NCBI RefSeq assembly: GCF_002157355.1
Contig: NZ_LYMK01000040.1
Span: 1-64,000 of the forward strand
Length of the DNA stretch: 64,000 bases
Direction: 5' to 3'
Source of the DNA: Variovorax sp. JS1663
GTDB lineage: Bacteria > Pseudomonadota > Gammaproteobacteria > Burkholderiales > Burkholderiaceae_C
Shown: positions 17,424 to 25,967 of the stretch, piece after piece
Numbering within the stretch: position 1 is the first letter of the stretch
Layout: every line of letters starts with the position of its first letter
The notes under the pieces: model-generated
The model's input: the letters and a program-made list of their open reading frames with translations, nothing else
Told to the model about the DNA's origin: nothing
The model's database searches: none
Made by a program: the position numbers and the translations under genes

Positions 17424-18347
17424 TCAGCACGGCGCTTTCAAGGATTCATCGAGAAAGGCGGCCGCGCGCTCTAACGCCTTCCTGCCTTCGGGCAGTTCTG
17501 CCGCGAACAGATGCCACACGTGGAACATGTCGGGCCAGACTTCCAACGTGACCCTGACGCGGTTCTCGCCGAGATGCGCGGCGAGCCGCATGGCATCGCT
17601 AAGCATCACTTCCCGCTCACCGATGTGAACTAGGATCGGTGGCAGGCCGCGCACGTCGGCAAAGATGGGCGAGGCATCGGGATCGCTTTTGGGCGTACCG
17701 TTCAGGAAAGCCTTCGCCATGAGGTTCAGGCCGGCCAGGTTGACCGTGGGATCGATGCCGTCGCGCGTAAGCATGGATGCGCCTGAGTGCTCGAGGTTGG
17801 GCCACGGTGACAAGGCAGCGCCCGCCGCGGGCAGCGGCAGCCCCTCCCGCTTCGCCGCCACCATGACCGACACAGTCATCGCGCCGCCAGCTGAATCGCC
17901 GGAGAAGACGATGGAGTCGGGCGCAATGCCCTGATCGAGGAGCCAGCGATAAGCCGCCAACGTGTCCTCGATCGCCGCCGGAAACGGATGCTGCGGCGCC
18001 AGGCGGTAGTCGGGCATGTAGACCCGCGCGTTCAGCAGCTTGGCGTAGTTCCCGGCAATGCCGTGGTAGCCCGATGGGCTGCCCGCCACGTAGCCGCCGC
18101 CGTGGATGTAGAGCATCGCTCGATCGTTGATCACTTCCTGCGGCGTGACCATGGTTGCCGGCACTTCAGCCATATGGATTTCTTGGACAGACACGCCGGC
18201 AGGCGTTGGGTGCTGGGCTTGATGGTTCGCATAGTTCCTGCGCGCCGTTGCCCAATCGTCGGACTCGCCGAGCAGCAACGGGCCGAACGCCAGTGACACT
18301 TCGTTCCAGGCGTCGATGCGCTGCTGAACAACTTGGTTGAACTTCAT
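17424..18347 (-). CDS. Alpha/beta hydrolase, hormone-sensitive-lipase-type esterase
   Basis: A 307-residue esterase of the HSL (family IV) group. The oxyanion motif HGGGY is near residue 105, the nucleophile elbow GDSAGG near residue 176, and the catalytic histidine in DMFHVWH near residue 283. No signal peptide is visible, so it is probably cytoplasmic. It starts 22 bases after the SDR stop on the same strand and so forms a two-gene unit with it. An esterase plus a dehydrogenase could process an ester and the alcohol released; this is inferred from the pairing only. Confidence 0.9.
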   Translation of the reverse strand: MKFNQVVQQRIDAWNEVSLAFGPLLLGESDDWATARRNYANHQAQHPTPAGVSVQEIHMAEVPATMVTPQEVINDRAMLYIHGGGYVAGSPSGYHGIAGNYAKLLNARVYMPDYRLAPQHPFPAAIEDTLAAYRWLLDQGIAPDSIVFSGDSAGGAMTVSVMVAAKREGLPLPAAGAALSPWPNLEHSGASMLTRDGIDPTVNLAGLNLMAKAFLNGTPKSDPDASPIFADVRGLPPILVHIGEREVMLSDAMRLAAHLGENRVRVTLEVWPDMFHVWHLFAAELPEGRKALERAAAFLDESLKAPC

Positions 18348-18369
18348 ACTGCCCTCGCACCGCTGCCGG

Positions 18370-19089
18370 TTACTGCGCCAGGTAGCCCCCGTCGATGATC
18401 AGTTCGACGCCGGTGGTGAAGCTCGACTCGTCGGAGGCAAGATACAGGCAACCGTATGCAATCTCAGCAGGCTTTCCGCCGCGCTTCATCGGCGTCGCGT
18501 CGATGACCGCCTTGTTGAGGGCCTCGTCCTGGGAATCGGTCAGCGGCGTTACGATGAAGCCCGGATGCACCGAGTTCACGCGAATGCCTTCGCCCACATA
18601 GGTCATCGCAGCGTTCTTAGACATGTTGCGTACGGCGCCTTTCGCGGCGTGGTACGAGTGCGCACCGGAGACGGCGGCGCTGCCCCAGATCGACGAGATG
18701 TTCACAATGGAGCCGGATTTTTGCTTGCGCATGACCCGCACCGCCTCGCGCATGCCAAGAAAGACACCCGTCTGGTCGACGGCGATCATTCGATTCCAGG
18801 CCTCCATGCCCAGCTCGTGCAGCGGCTCATAGGCGATGATGCCGGCGTTGTTGATCAATACATCGAGCTTGCCGTGCTTCTTGATGATGCCGGCCACCGT
18901 CTTTTCCCATTCGCCTTCACTGGTGACGTCCAGCTTCATCGACTCGACGCCAGCGGGATAGACCTTCTTCGGCTCGGCGATGTCGGTGGCGATGACGGTC
19001 GCGCCCTCTTTGGCAAAGAGTTCCGCTATGGCATAGCCGATGCCGCTAGCCGCGCCCGTTACCAGCGCTACTTTTCCTTGAAGTCTCAT
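18370..19089 (-). CDS. Short-chain dehydrogenase/reductase
   Basis: A 239-residue classical SDR. The frame is open to 19263, but I use the ATG at 19089 because CGGAG precedes it and RLQGKVALVTGAASGIG is the normal N-terminus. The cofactor loop is TGAASGIG. NNAG is present, and the catalytic residues appear as the serine in ISSIWG and as YHAAK. The closing IDGGYLAQ is typical. An aspartate after the second strand (ATDIAE) suggests preference for NAD over NADP. It is the first gene of a unit with the HSL-type esterase. Confidence 0.9.
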   Translation of the reverse strand: MRLQGKVALVTGAASGIGYAIAELFAKEGATVIATDIAEPKKVYPAGVESMKLDVTSEGEWEKTVAGIIKKHGKLDVLINNAGIIAYEPLHELGMEAWNRMIAVDQTGVFLGMREAVRVMRKQKSGSIVNISSIWGSAAVSGAHSYHAAKGAVRNMSKNAAMTYVGEGIRVNSVHPGFIVTPLTDSQDEALNKAVIDATPMKRGGKPAEIAYGCLYLASDESSFTTGVELIIDGGYLAQ

Positions 19090-19356
19090 TTCGGATCTCC
19101 GCGATGCTTGAGTGCCCCTTCGACAAGGGCAAGGATTGCGATCCACCATAGAGTTGATGGCGTGACGTGTCTTGCTAATGCTTGACCAACGGGTTTCGCT
19201 GGCAGGGAGCAGACCGCACAACATTAGCCTCGGACCGCCTTTAGCGGGGTTAAACGAAGTCAATAGGAGTCAATGCGTCACGACGAGCATGCCTCGATCA
19301 CTTGCCCGAGAGGCTGAAAACACTAAGCAATGCGTAGAGGCGGCCGAGCGTGTGCC

Positions 19357-19577
19357 TCAAAGCCAAAGCGAGCAAAAGGCTTTCTGTTCGAAATCGTAGA
19401 AGGTCGCGACGTCCACGTAGCCAAAGGCCCCGATGGAAGCGGCAATGCTCCCCTCGCATGACATGAAGCGCTCGTCGAGGTCGACGAACTGCCACCCGAG
19501 CCGCTAGGCCAGGATGGGGCAACCGAGGTCTTTCCGGCACTGCCGGATCCAACGTGATGATGAACTGTCATCACCAC
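19357..19577 (-). pseudogene. Relic of a shikimate-kinase-like P-loop gene
   Basis: Two frames of this 220-bp stretch carry consecutive pieces of a P-loop kinase of the shikimate kinase-like type. GSGSAGKTSVA (Walker A) appears first. After a frame change and an in-frame TAG comes RLGWQFVDLDERFMS followed by EGSIAASIGAFGYVD. No start, no complete kinase domain and no C-terminal half are present. The rest of the gap from 19090 to 19683 shows nothing recognisable. Confidence 0.55.
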
Positions 19578-19683
19578 TCTTGAAGTGCAGCGTCAAGGAG
19601 CTGGACGTTGCCGAGGTGGCACGAGCGAGTGCGAGCGGCAGATCGCCGAGAGCTAGCCGCGGCGTGGATGTCTCTGCACGCCT

Positions 19684-21276
19684 TCAAAGCATGCTCTCGG
19701 CTACCAAGGGTGCCAGCAGCTGCAGATAGAGACGCATCGAGAAGTCCACGTCCGGCTCATCCCGGCGGACGACTTCCTCGTACTCGTCGATGCCGACCCA
19801 TTCGAGTGCCTTGTCGATCGGCGACAGGCGCACCAGGTAGGAACTCTGCAGCTTGTCCAGGTTCATCAGGCGAAGTACTTCCCTGGCGAGTTGGGGACCT
19901 TCGAAGACGACGCCGATCTCTGTGTTCAACGCATCGGATCGCGGATCGAAATTCATGGATCCGATGAAGACCGTGGACCCATCGACAACCGCAGTCTTCG
20001 CATGAAGCCTTGCGAGCGACTTGCTGCCCATCAGCCCGAAGCCGCGGTCGCGGCTGGCTCGCGTCGGACTGAGCTCGTAGAGTTGCATGCCCATCTCCAG
20101 CATGCGGCGCCTGTACCGCCTGTAACCCGAATGAGCCAGCGGCTCGTCGGTGGCGGCGAGCGAATTCGTCAGCACCTTGAAGCTGATTCCGTTGCGAACA
20201 CCCTCTTGGAAGAGGTCCATTCCGTTGCTCCCTGGAATGAAGTAGGGCGAGCTGAATGTGACATCTCTCCGGGCGCCGCGCATCATCTCCTCGACCTTCA
20301 ACCTGACGGTGTGAAGGTGAGGCGCGGTGCTTCCCTCAGGAATCGGACGGCAGTTCCACACCTTGTCTGTCAAGTCGACCCACGCATGCGCCACGCCCCA
20401 AATCAAGCCGAGCCGCGCGTCGTCCAGTTCTTCCGCGATCGGACCGTAGCCCAGCACGTCGATGGTCCCGCGGACCGCCAGCGTCGCGATGGTCTCGTCG
20501 TCGGTCAACTTGAATTTTTGCTGATGCGCCTGCGGCATCGGGCCACGCGCGAAATGTTCGATCGGAATGGAGAGTTCGCTGTTCCAGTAGTCGTCGAACG
20601 CCTTGGCGAGTTCGCCGACGACGGCGCCCACCATCAAGGCGTCTACGTCGGCAAAGTTCTGGTTCGGGTCCCTCATGAAGTAGGAGTCCGCGATGTTTCG
20701 ACCACCCACGATGGCCATCGCGCCATCAGCGACGAAGAGCTTGTTGTGCATCCGATGATTGACACGATGGAAGTCAGATGCCGATGCGGCGAAACGCGTC
20801 AGAACGCTGCCCCGCCCTGCAGTGAAGGGATTGAACAAGCGGACCTCCACGTTCTCGTGGGCCGCCACGCCTGCCAGCAGTTCGTCCATGCCGGCGGTGT
20901 ACATGTCGTCGAGCAGCAGGCGAACGCGCACGCCGCGTGCCCCGGCGGCCTTGAGGAGGTGCAGAACATGCCGGCCCGTGACGTCGTCTTGCAGCAGGTA
21001 GTACTGGAGGTCGAGCGTACGTTGCGCCCGCTCGATCAGGGCCGTGCGCGTGCTCAGGGCGAACGGCCCTGTGGGCAGGAGGCGCACGCCGGTGAGCGTC
21101 GGGTCCGGGGTGGACCGCAGGGCGAGTCGACCAAGGCTGGTCTGCTCGGACGCATCGACCGCATAGGAATCGGGGCGGCCGCGCACATCCGGCAGCGAGG
21201 CGCAGCCGAAGAGACAGGTCGCAGCAATCATCGCGGCCAGCAGGCGCAACAGGGCAGTCGACCAGGCGTCTCGCAT
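19684..21276 (-). CDS. Phospholipase D-family lipoprotein, cardiolipin synthase-like
   Basis: A protein of about 530 residues with two phospholipase D (HKD) motifs: HRMHNKLFVADGAMAIVGGRN near residue 165 and RLHAKTAVVDGSTVFIGSMN near residue 400. The N-terminus is hydrophobic and ends in the lipobox LFGC, so the mature protein is probably a lipid-anchored envelope protein. Size and layout resemble ClsC-type cardiolipin synthases. The frame also allows a start at 21309, overlapping the upstream gene, but the ATG at 21276 gives a better lipoprotein signal. It follows the betaine-type binding protein gene by 17 bases. Substrate could be phosphatidylglycerol or phosphatidylethanolamine; a nuclease role is less likely with a lipobox. 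Confidence 0.85.
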   Translation of the reverse strand: MRDAWSTALLRLLAAMIAATCLFGCASLPDVRGRPDSYAVDASEQTSLGRLALRSTPDPTLTGVRLLPTGPFALSTRTALIERAQRTLDLQYYLLQDDVTGRHVLHLLKAAGARGVRVRLLLDDMYTAGMDELLAGVAAHENVEVRLFNPFTAGRGSVLTRFAASASDFHRVNHRMHNKLFVADGAMAIVGGRNIADSYFMRDPNQNFADVDALMVGAVVGELAKAFDDYWNSELSIPIEHFARGPMPQAHQQKFKLTDDETIATLAVRGTIDVLGYGPIAEELDDARLGLIWGVAHAWVDLTDKVWNCRPIPEGSTAPHLHTVRLKVEEMMRGARRDVTFSSPYFIPGSNGMDLFQEGVRNGISFKVLTNSLAATDEPLAHSGYRRYRRRMLEMGMQLYELSPTRASRDRGFGLMGSKSLARLHAKTAVVDGSTVFIGSMNFDPRSDALNTEIGVVFEGPQLAREVLRLMNLDKLQSSYLVRLSPIDKALEWVGIDEYEEVVRRDEPDVDFSMRLYLQLLAPLVAESML

Positions 21277-21293
21277 TGCTAGCTCGATGGACC

Positions 21294-22187
21294 TCAGGCC
21301 TGCAACCATGAGGCGAACCGGGATTCATTGGCCCCGATCCACGCCCTGGCGGCATCGCGCGGCGTGAGCTTGTCGACGTTGACCCGCCAGTCCATCTCGT
21401 TGACCGCATCCAGTCCCAGATCGATCCTCGAGAGGGCCGCGCGCGTCGGCGCCGGAAGTTCTTGCCACCTGGCTCTCGGCGCCACCAGTGCCCCGCGATT
21501 CACGCCCCCTAGCACGCCCTGCGGATCGCGCAGTGGCCGCAACTTTCCGCCGCGGTTCAGGTACTGCGGCGCCCAGGTCGGAAACACGAACCAGCGCCCA
21601 TCGCGGACCGCCGCCTCATAGGCGCTTAGCCATTCCCCCGGCGTGCCTGGACGCAACGAGTAGCCCAGCGCATCGAGCCTGTAGGCGCGCACGGCCGCCT
21701 GCGAGACAGTGGTAATGGTCGCCGCGGTGCCGATGCCCTGGATCTCCCGCGTCATCCGGCGCGCCACATCGGGTTTGGCCAAGTCGGCGATGGTCTGCAC
21801 CTCGCTCGCCGGCACGTAGTCGGGCACCGCCCAGAAGAAGTGCGCGCCGTCGTAGAGCTTTGCCACCTCCAGGGCCTGCGCGCCGTAGCGCGACCAGTAC
21901 CCGGCATGCCCCTCGGGCAGCCAGGCTGCGGCCATGATGTCGATGCTGCCCTGGCCCAGCAAGGGGAACATCTCGTCGTGAGGCCCGGTGCGCAGATGGA
22001 CCGGATGACCCAGTCGTTCCAGCACCTCCTGCACGACGGCGCCGGTCACGGCATAGAAGCTCAGCGACACCTGTCCCAATGTCATCACGCGGGCCGCCGG
22101 CGCCTGCGCGCGCGCCAGGCCTGCGACGCCGGCAAGCGCACCGGAGGCGAGTACGCGCCGGCGCGTCATCGATGCATCGTTCATCAT
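21294..22187 (-). CDS. Glycine betaine-type (OpuAC) substrate-binding protein
   Basis: A 297-residue exported binding protein. The start at 22187 overlaps the stop of the upstream VOC gene as ATGA, which implies translational coupling. The N-terminus TRRRVLASGALAGVAGLARA is a Tat-like signal. The body matches the OpuAC fold, with WLPEGHAGYWSRYG and FPTWAPQYLN supplying the aromatic residues such proteins use to hold quaternary ammonium ligands. No OpuAA ATPase or OpuAB permease is nearby, so it is an orphan binding protein and may work with a transporter elsewhere or as a sensor. Confidence 0.83.
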   Translation of the reverse strand: MMNDASMTRRRVLASGALAGVAGLARAQAPAARVMTLGQVSLSFYAVTGAVVQEVLERLGHPVHLRTGPHDEMFPLLGQGSIDIMAAAWLPEGHAGYWSRYGAQALEVAKLYDGAHFFWAVPDYVPASEVQTIADLAKPDVARRMTREIQGIGTAATITTVSQAAVRAYRLDALGYSLRPGTPGEWLSAYEAAVRDGRWFVFPTWAPQYLNRGGKLRPLRDPQGVLGGVNRGALVAPRARWQELPAPTRAALSRIDLGLDAVNEMDWRVNVDKLTPRDAARAWIGANESRFASWLQA

Positions 22188-23032
22188 GCCGATCTCTTGC
22201 TGCGTCGCGCTGCGAAGGCATCGTCGAACACCTTCTTCACCGGGCCCAGGGCCTGCACGAACTCGAGCTGCTCGCCGTCGGGACCCTTGCAATAGATCAG
22301 GCGCCAGCCGTTGGACTTGCCCTCCGTGATGCCGTTAGAGTTGGTGCTGAGGGGCGCCGCCAGGCGCTCCGCCTCGGTCGTGACGGTGACCACGCGATTC
22401 GCCCTGACCTGCGTCATACCGCGGCGCGCGCTCTCGGCTTCCATGTCGCTGATGAAAAGGTTGAAGTCGACGTCGTCGCGCAGGTGGAAGCAGATGTGCA
22501 TGGAGCGCGGAAAGGCCGGGCTCATGAGATCGCGCGGCTCGGCGAAGCTGTCGCCGCTGCCCATGGGCTGCTGCGCATCGCGGTACTGCAGCAGTTCGAT
22601 CACGACGTTGTCGAACTGGATGAAGCGCACGTCGAGTCGCTGCGCGCCGGTGCGCAGATCCGGAATGCCCATCGTGCGCGGATTGACCTTGCGCTCGCGA
22701 GCCAGGATCTCCTGGTCGGTCAGCAAGGTGTTGTGGATGCGCTCTCCCTGGAAGTCGCCGTCGCGCATGACTTCGGTGCCGCCCAGCACCTCCACGTAGA
22801 AGGCGTAGGAGCGGTCCATGTTCTGCACGGTGACGCCGAAATGCTGCACGCCTTGCAGCCGGGCGCCCAGCGGCGCCTTGTTGCGATCGCCCGTAGCAGC
22901 CGGCCGCGGGGCCGTGGGCTGAGCGAGGCTCCGGTTCGCCATCGCGCCGAGCGCGACTGCGCCGGCCGCCTTGAGCGTGGTCCGGCGCATCGCGTCGAGT
23001 TTGCCGTTTCCTTCGCTGGATGCGGGCGTCAT
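22184..23032 (-). CDS. Exported VOC-superfamily (glyoxalase-fold) protein
   Basis: A 282-residue protein. I chose the ATG at 23032, which has GAGGAG seven bases upstream, over in-frame starts inside the preceding gene. A Tat-type signal (MRRTTLKAAGAVALGAMA) precedes a VOC domain: LQGVQHFGVTVQNMDRSYAFY opens one betaalphabetabetabeta module, and SMHICFHLRDDVDFNLF, together with KGPDGEQLEFVQ, forms the second. The histidine in QHFGV and the glutamate in QLEFV are candidate metal ligands. Most VOC enzymes are cytoplasmic, so a secreted form is notable. Reaction unknown. Confidence 0.78.
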   Translation of the reverse strand: MTPASSEGNGKLDAMRRTTLKAAGAVALGAMANRSLAQPTAPRPAATGDRNKAPLGARLQGVQHFGVTVQNMDRSYAFYVEVLGGTEVMRDGDFQGERIHNTLLTDQEILARERKVNPRTMGIPDLRTGAQRLDVRFIQFDNVVIELLQYRDAQQPMGSGDSFAEPRDLMSPAFPRSMHICFHLRDDVDFNLFISDMEAESARRGMTQVRANRVVTVTTEAERLAAPLSTNSNGITEGKSNGWRLIYCKGPDGEQLEFVQALGPVKKVFDDAFAARRSKRSA

Positions 23033-23066
23033 GTCGGAGCTCCTCGAATCGTTGGCGGGTTTCATC

Positions 23067-24245
23067 TCAGCGACCGGGCTGGCCCTTGGTGCCGGTCCAG
23101 ATGCGTGCAATCAGGTACGGCGGGCGGCCGGTGTCAGTGGTGCCGGTGAAGATGGGGTTCCGATGCAGCTGGTTGACCGCGACATACAGCCACGAGTCCT
23201 GGCCGAAATGCGCGTTGTCGGGCCACAGGAAACGCGCATCGCGCACCAGCGGCTTGAGCTCGCCGTTCTTCGACAGGACGTCGATGCCGTTGTCCGGCAG
23301 GTTGGTGATGAAGTGGTTGCCTTCGGCATCGGTGGCCGCGCCGTCAGACACCGGCTTCGGCCCCACGCGGCGGATGGCGGATGCGATGCGCTCGTCAGGC
23401 GCGTCCTCGCGCAGCAGCCGCGCGGGCAGCGCGTACCAGCTGGTCCCATTCATGGCGCCGTAGTAGACCGTCTCGCCGTCGGCGGAAAGGGTGATGGGAT
23501 TGATGCCTACGCGCGCCGGCCCCATGCGGCCGCCCTCGCCCGGAAACAGCAGTGGCTTGCCCTCCATCACCAGGTCGACGTTCTCCGCGGCCAGCGAAGG
23601 ATGGCCGCGGAAGCGGCGCGAGCTTCCGCGCTTCGTGTCGACGACCACGATGGCCGGATCCAATCCGCAGTCTGCCACGTAGACGAAGCCTCGCTCGCCG
23701 TCGACGGCCAGGTCCTGGAGGATCTGCCCTTCCGGCGCGGTCCAGCGATTGAAGTCGTGCCGGAAGACGAGCTGGCGGGTATGGATGTCGAAGGCCAGCA
23801 GCTTGGGCGGCTGCGGGCGGTCCATCCAGTTGCCGTGGTCGATGACCCAGAGCCGATCGTTGCCGTCGATGACGACGCCATGCGGCGTGTTCATCACGTT
23901 GGGCCCGGAGCCGGGCTTCGCGTTCCACGATGCGTCCGGAAAGGGCACGTAGCTGCTGCGGCCGGTGATCTCGATCAACTGGACCGGCCCGCGGCGCATG
24001 CCGTGGACGCTCGCGAACATCCTGCCCGTCTTCGATGCGGTCACGTTGCCGGGCGTGATTGCCAGCTCGGCGACGATCTCCACCTGCCCGACTGCCGGCC
24101 TGTCGGGATTGCCGAAGGCGCTGAGCGAACACACAAGGAGCAACGAAGCCGCGAGCTGAGACAGGCGAGCGTTCGTTCCAGTGCTCCGGCCCGCTGTCGG
24201 ATCGGCGAGCGTACCCATGGTATTAGGAGAAGTAGATCTATGCAT
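23067..24245 (-). CDS. Major-royal-jelly/L-dopachrome tautomerase-related beta-propeller protein
   Basis: A 392-residue protein with an N-terminal hydrophobic export segment (SQLAASLLLVCSLSAFG) followed by a propeller of the major-royal-jelly/SMP-30 type. Repeating blade features include HGVVIDGNDRLWVIDHGNW, VYVADCG, ADGETVYYGAMNG, TDAEGNHFITNLPDNGIDVL and FLWPDNAHFGQDSWLYVAVNQLHRNP. A second start at 24218 is possible. It is the first gene of a four-gene block whose products are all predicted to be exported, and its stop is 34 bp before the VOC gene start. A frameshifted relative lies at 16056-17116. Bacterial members have no agreed function; lactonase or tautomerase activity has been suggested for the family. 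Confidence 0.82.
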   Translation of the reverse strand: MHRSTSPNTMGTLADPTAGRSTGTNARLSQLAASLLLVCSLSAFGNPDRPAVGQVEIVAELAITPGNVTASKTGRMFASVHGMRRGPVQLIEITGRSSYVPFPDASWNAKPGSGPNVMNTPHGVVIDGNDRLWVIDHGNWMDRPQPPKLLAFDIHTRQLVFRHDFNRWTAPEGQILQDLAVDGERGFVYVADCGLDPAIVVVDTKRGSSRRFRGHPSLAAENVDLVMEGKPLLFPGEGGRMGPARVGINPITLSADGETVYYGAMNGTSWYALPARLLREDAPDERIASAIRRVGPKPVSDGAATDAEGNHFITNLPDNGIDVLSKNGELKPLVRDARFLWPDNAHFGQDSWLYVAVNQLHRNPIFTGTTDTGRPPYLIARIWTGTKGQPGR

Positions 24246-24259
24246 GATTGGCCCTTGTT

Positions 24260-24364
24260 GATTGCGCTACTCCAACGCCGCCATGCCATTCCTACGTTAA
24301 AGCGGCGTCCACATCTTCCCGACCCAAGCAGCAGGACATCTAACTCGCATCGGATTGCGCTACT
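24260..24364. promoter_or_regulatory. 12-bp direct repeats upstream of the propeller gene
   Basis: GATTGCGCTACT occurs at 24260-24271 and again at 24353-24364, 93 bp apart, directly upstream of the minus-strand propeller gene. They may be binding sites for an unlinked regulator. Nothing else is recognisable in the gap from 24246 to 24629. Confidence 0.25.
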
Positions 24365-24629
24365 AGCATGAAGCTGGTCGGAGCATTGGGGCAAGTTAAA
24401 TGCGGTTAAAAGGCTCTGGCAGACATTGCTGCGAGTCGGCGGCTTAGGTAGATGCGGTCCCGACTGGAACGACCTTGTTTAGCAAGCCTCCTATCCAGAG
24501 CATCGCAGTGTGGTCCTGCAAAGCTGCCATCCTGACGAGACAACGCGAACGTAGTGCGGTGCAATGCAGCGCCGCGTTCAGCGTCGCGACGTCTTTGCGT
24601 GATCCGAGAGAAGTCTGATGTGCGCTAAC

Positions 24630-25120
24630 TCAAGGACATTGCCAGATTGCCCTCAGGGCTTCAACGGCAGCGAGGATCGCGGCATCCCCTTCTCTGCTCG
24701 TCGAGTAAACGAACGAAAGGCGGCTCTTCTCGCGCAGGTCCGAAACGAATGCGAGCTCGCCCTTCTGGACACCGATGCTTGCCAAGTCTCCGCGAATCAG
24801 GCCGATACCCACACCAGCCGCGACCAGAGACTTGATCAGGGGCTCATGGTCGGCTTCGACGAGCTCGACAGGTTTGATCGCATGCTCGCGCAGGATGCTG
24901 TCCACCATCTCGTGGTTCGCACTCGGCTTTGTCGTGCGAATCCATGGGAGCAATGCAATGTCGGACCACGAAGCACCTTCGACGCGGCTCTTCCAACTCG
25001 CGGGTGCCACCAGCCGGAACGACAGCTCGGTCATGACAAGTGCGGAAGTGTTCTGAGGGATCGTCCTGCCCAGCGTGATTGCTGCATCGATCTCGGTGAT
25101 CGCGACGGCACCGTTCAGCG
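24630..25120 (-). pseudogene. LysR-family regulator, C-terminal fragment
   Basis: Only the effector-binding half of a LysR-type regulator is present. Homology starts at AVAITEIDAAITLG and runs through LLPWIRTTKPSANHEMVD and GVGIGLIRGDLA to the normal C-terminus. The N-terminal HTH and linker helix are missing. Upstream of about 25120 the same strand reads only the antisense of an unrelated oxidoreductase fragment. An open frame continues to an ATG at 25184, but those residues are not LysR-like. It cannot bind DNA and is best treated as a remnant. Confidence 0.78.
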
Positions 25121-25131
25121 ACGCACAGCGG

Positions 25132-25260
25132 TCCACTGTTCTGCCGCAAGGCCATCTGCTGACCGACACGCGAAAGCTCACCAACTATTTCCGCATCACG
25201 CCCGACGGCCGCCTGCTCTTCGGCGGCCGGGGAGAGCTGCTGGGCCGCGACGTGCCGGCT
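25132..25260 (+). pseudogene. FAD-dependent (DAO-type) oxidoreductase, internal fragment
   Basis: About 42 codons on the plus strand read LLTDTRKLTNYFRITPDGR followed by LLFGGRGE. This matches the internal region of DAO-type flavin oxidoreductases related to gamma-glutamylputrescine oxidase (the D-T-R-K-L-x-N-Y-F-R and L-F-G-G-R-G motifs). The FAD-binding N-terminus and the C-terminus are absent. It abuts the broken LysR gene on one side and a broken hydantoinase gene on the other. Confidence 0.65.
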
Positions 25261-25339
25261 TCCGGGGGCTCGGAAAACTCGTGGCAGCAATGGCGTGCGG
25301 GGAACCTGTCGACGCAGGTCCCATGTCTCGGGCGAGCTT

Positions 25340-25967
25340 TTAAGCCCATCCCGCTTCACGGACTTCGTGTGCCTGGCATGCAGGCGGTGGCGGCTTGGTA
25401 CAAGTGGCGAGATCTTCTAGCCGCACAGCACGATCGACCCGACGGTGCTGCTCCGCAGACGTGAGCGCATTGCTCCACAGATAAGCCGGGATCTCAGTGA
25501 GGATGCGCGTCAGCGTCGCATAGCGCGCCAGCGTCCAGACGCTCTCGAAGCGCTCTCGCCCAGGGCCGAAGTCGAAGTGCGACTCGGGTTGCGGCTGCCT
25601 GGCGCGCAGCGCCTGGGTCGCGGCCTCGTCGACGCTCCCCGTAGCATCGACCACGACGCCTTGGGCCTCGCACGCCCTTCCGAGCGACACGAATCCCGCG
25701 CGGACGTCGTCACGCACCTTCTCGATCTCGCGCTCGAAAGGATTGCCTTGGCCACCGCCGGCCGAGCCCTGGATGCGGATCACGTCGCCGGGAGCGCAAG
25801 TCACCAGGTCGGTATCGCCCAACTCGACGGCCGATGGCGTGCCGGAGTTCTTCGTGAAGCGCGAGTTGGCGCCTGCCTTGCCGCCCAGTACATCCATACG
25901 GCCAGGTCGGTCCGATTGCGGTTGCGCGCCGTGACGGTGGCATTGGGGGAGAGCAGCTTGAATCAGA
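25340..25967 (-). pseudogene. Hydantoinase B/oxoprolinase-type gene, C-terminal fragment with frameshift
   Basis: LLSPNATVTARNRNRTDLAVW is read in one frame just after the nitronate monooxygenase stop. It continues, after a one-base shift near 25899, as DVLGGKAGANSRFTKNSGTP, GDVIRIQGSAGGGQGNPFER and VVVDATGSVDEAAT. These are C-terminal motifs of the HyuB family, the ATP-dependent hydantoinase/oxoprolinase or acetone-carboxylase-related subunits. The N-terminal three quarters of the gene are missing and the end is degenerate after about 25450. It is non-functional. Confidence 0.78.

Noticed and set aside
25075..25464. Full plus-strand frame of 129 codons as an intact gene
   Set aside because: Only about 42 codons match the oxidoreductase family; both ends are unrelated sequence.
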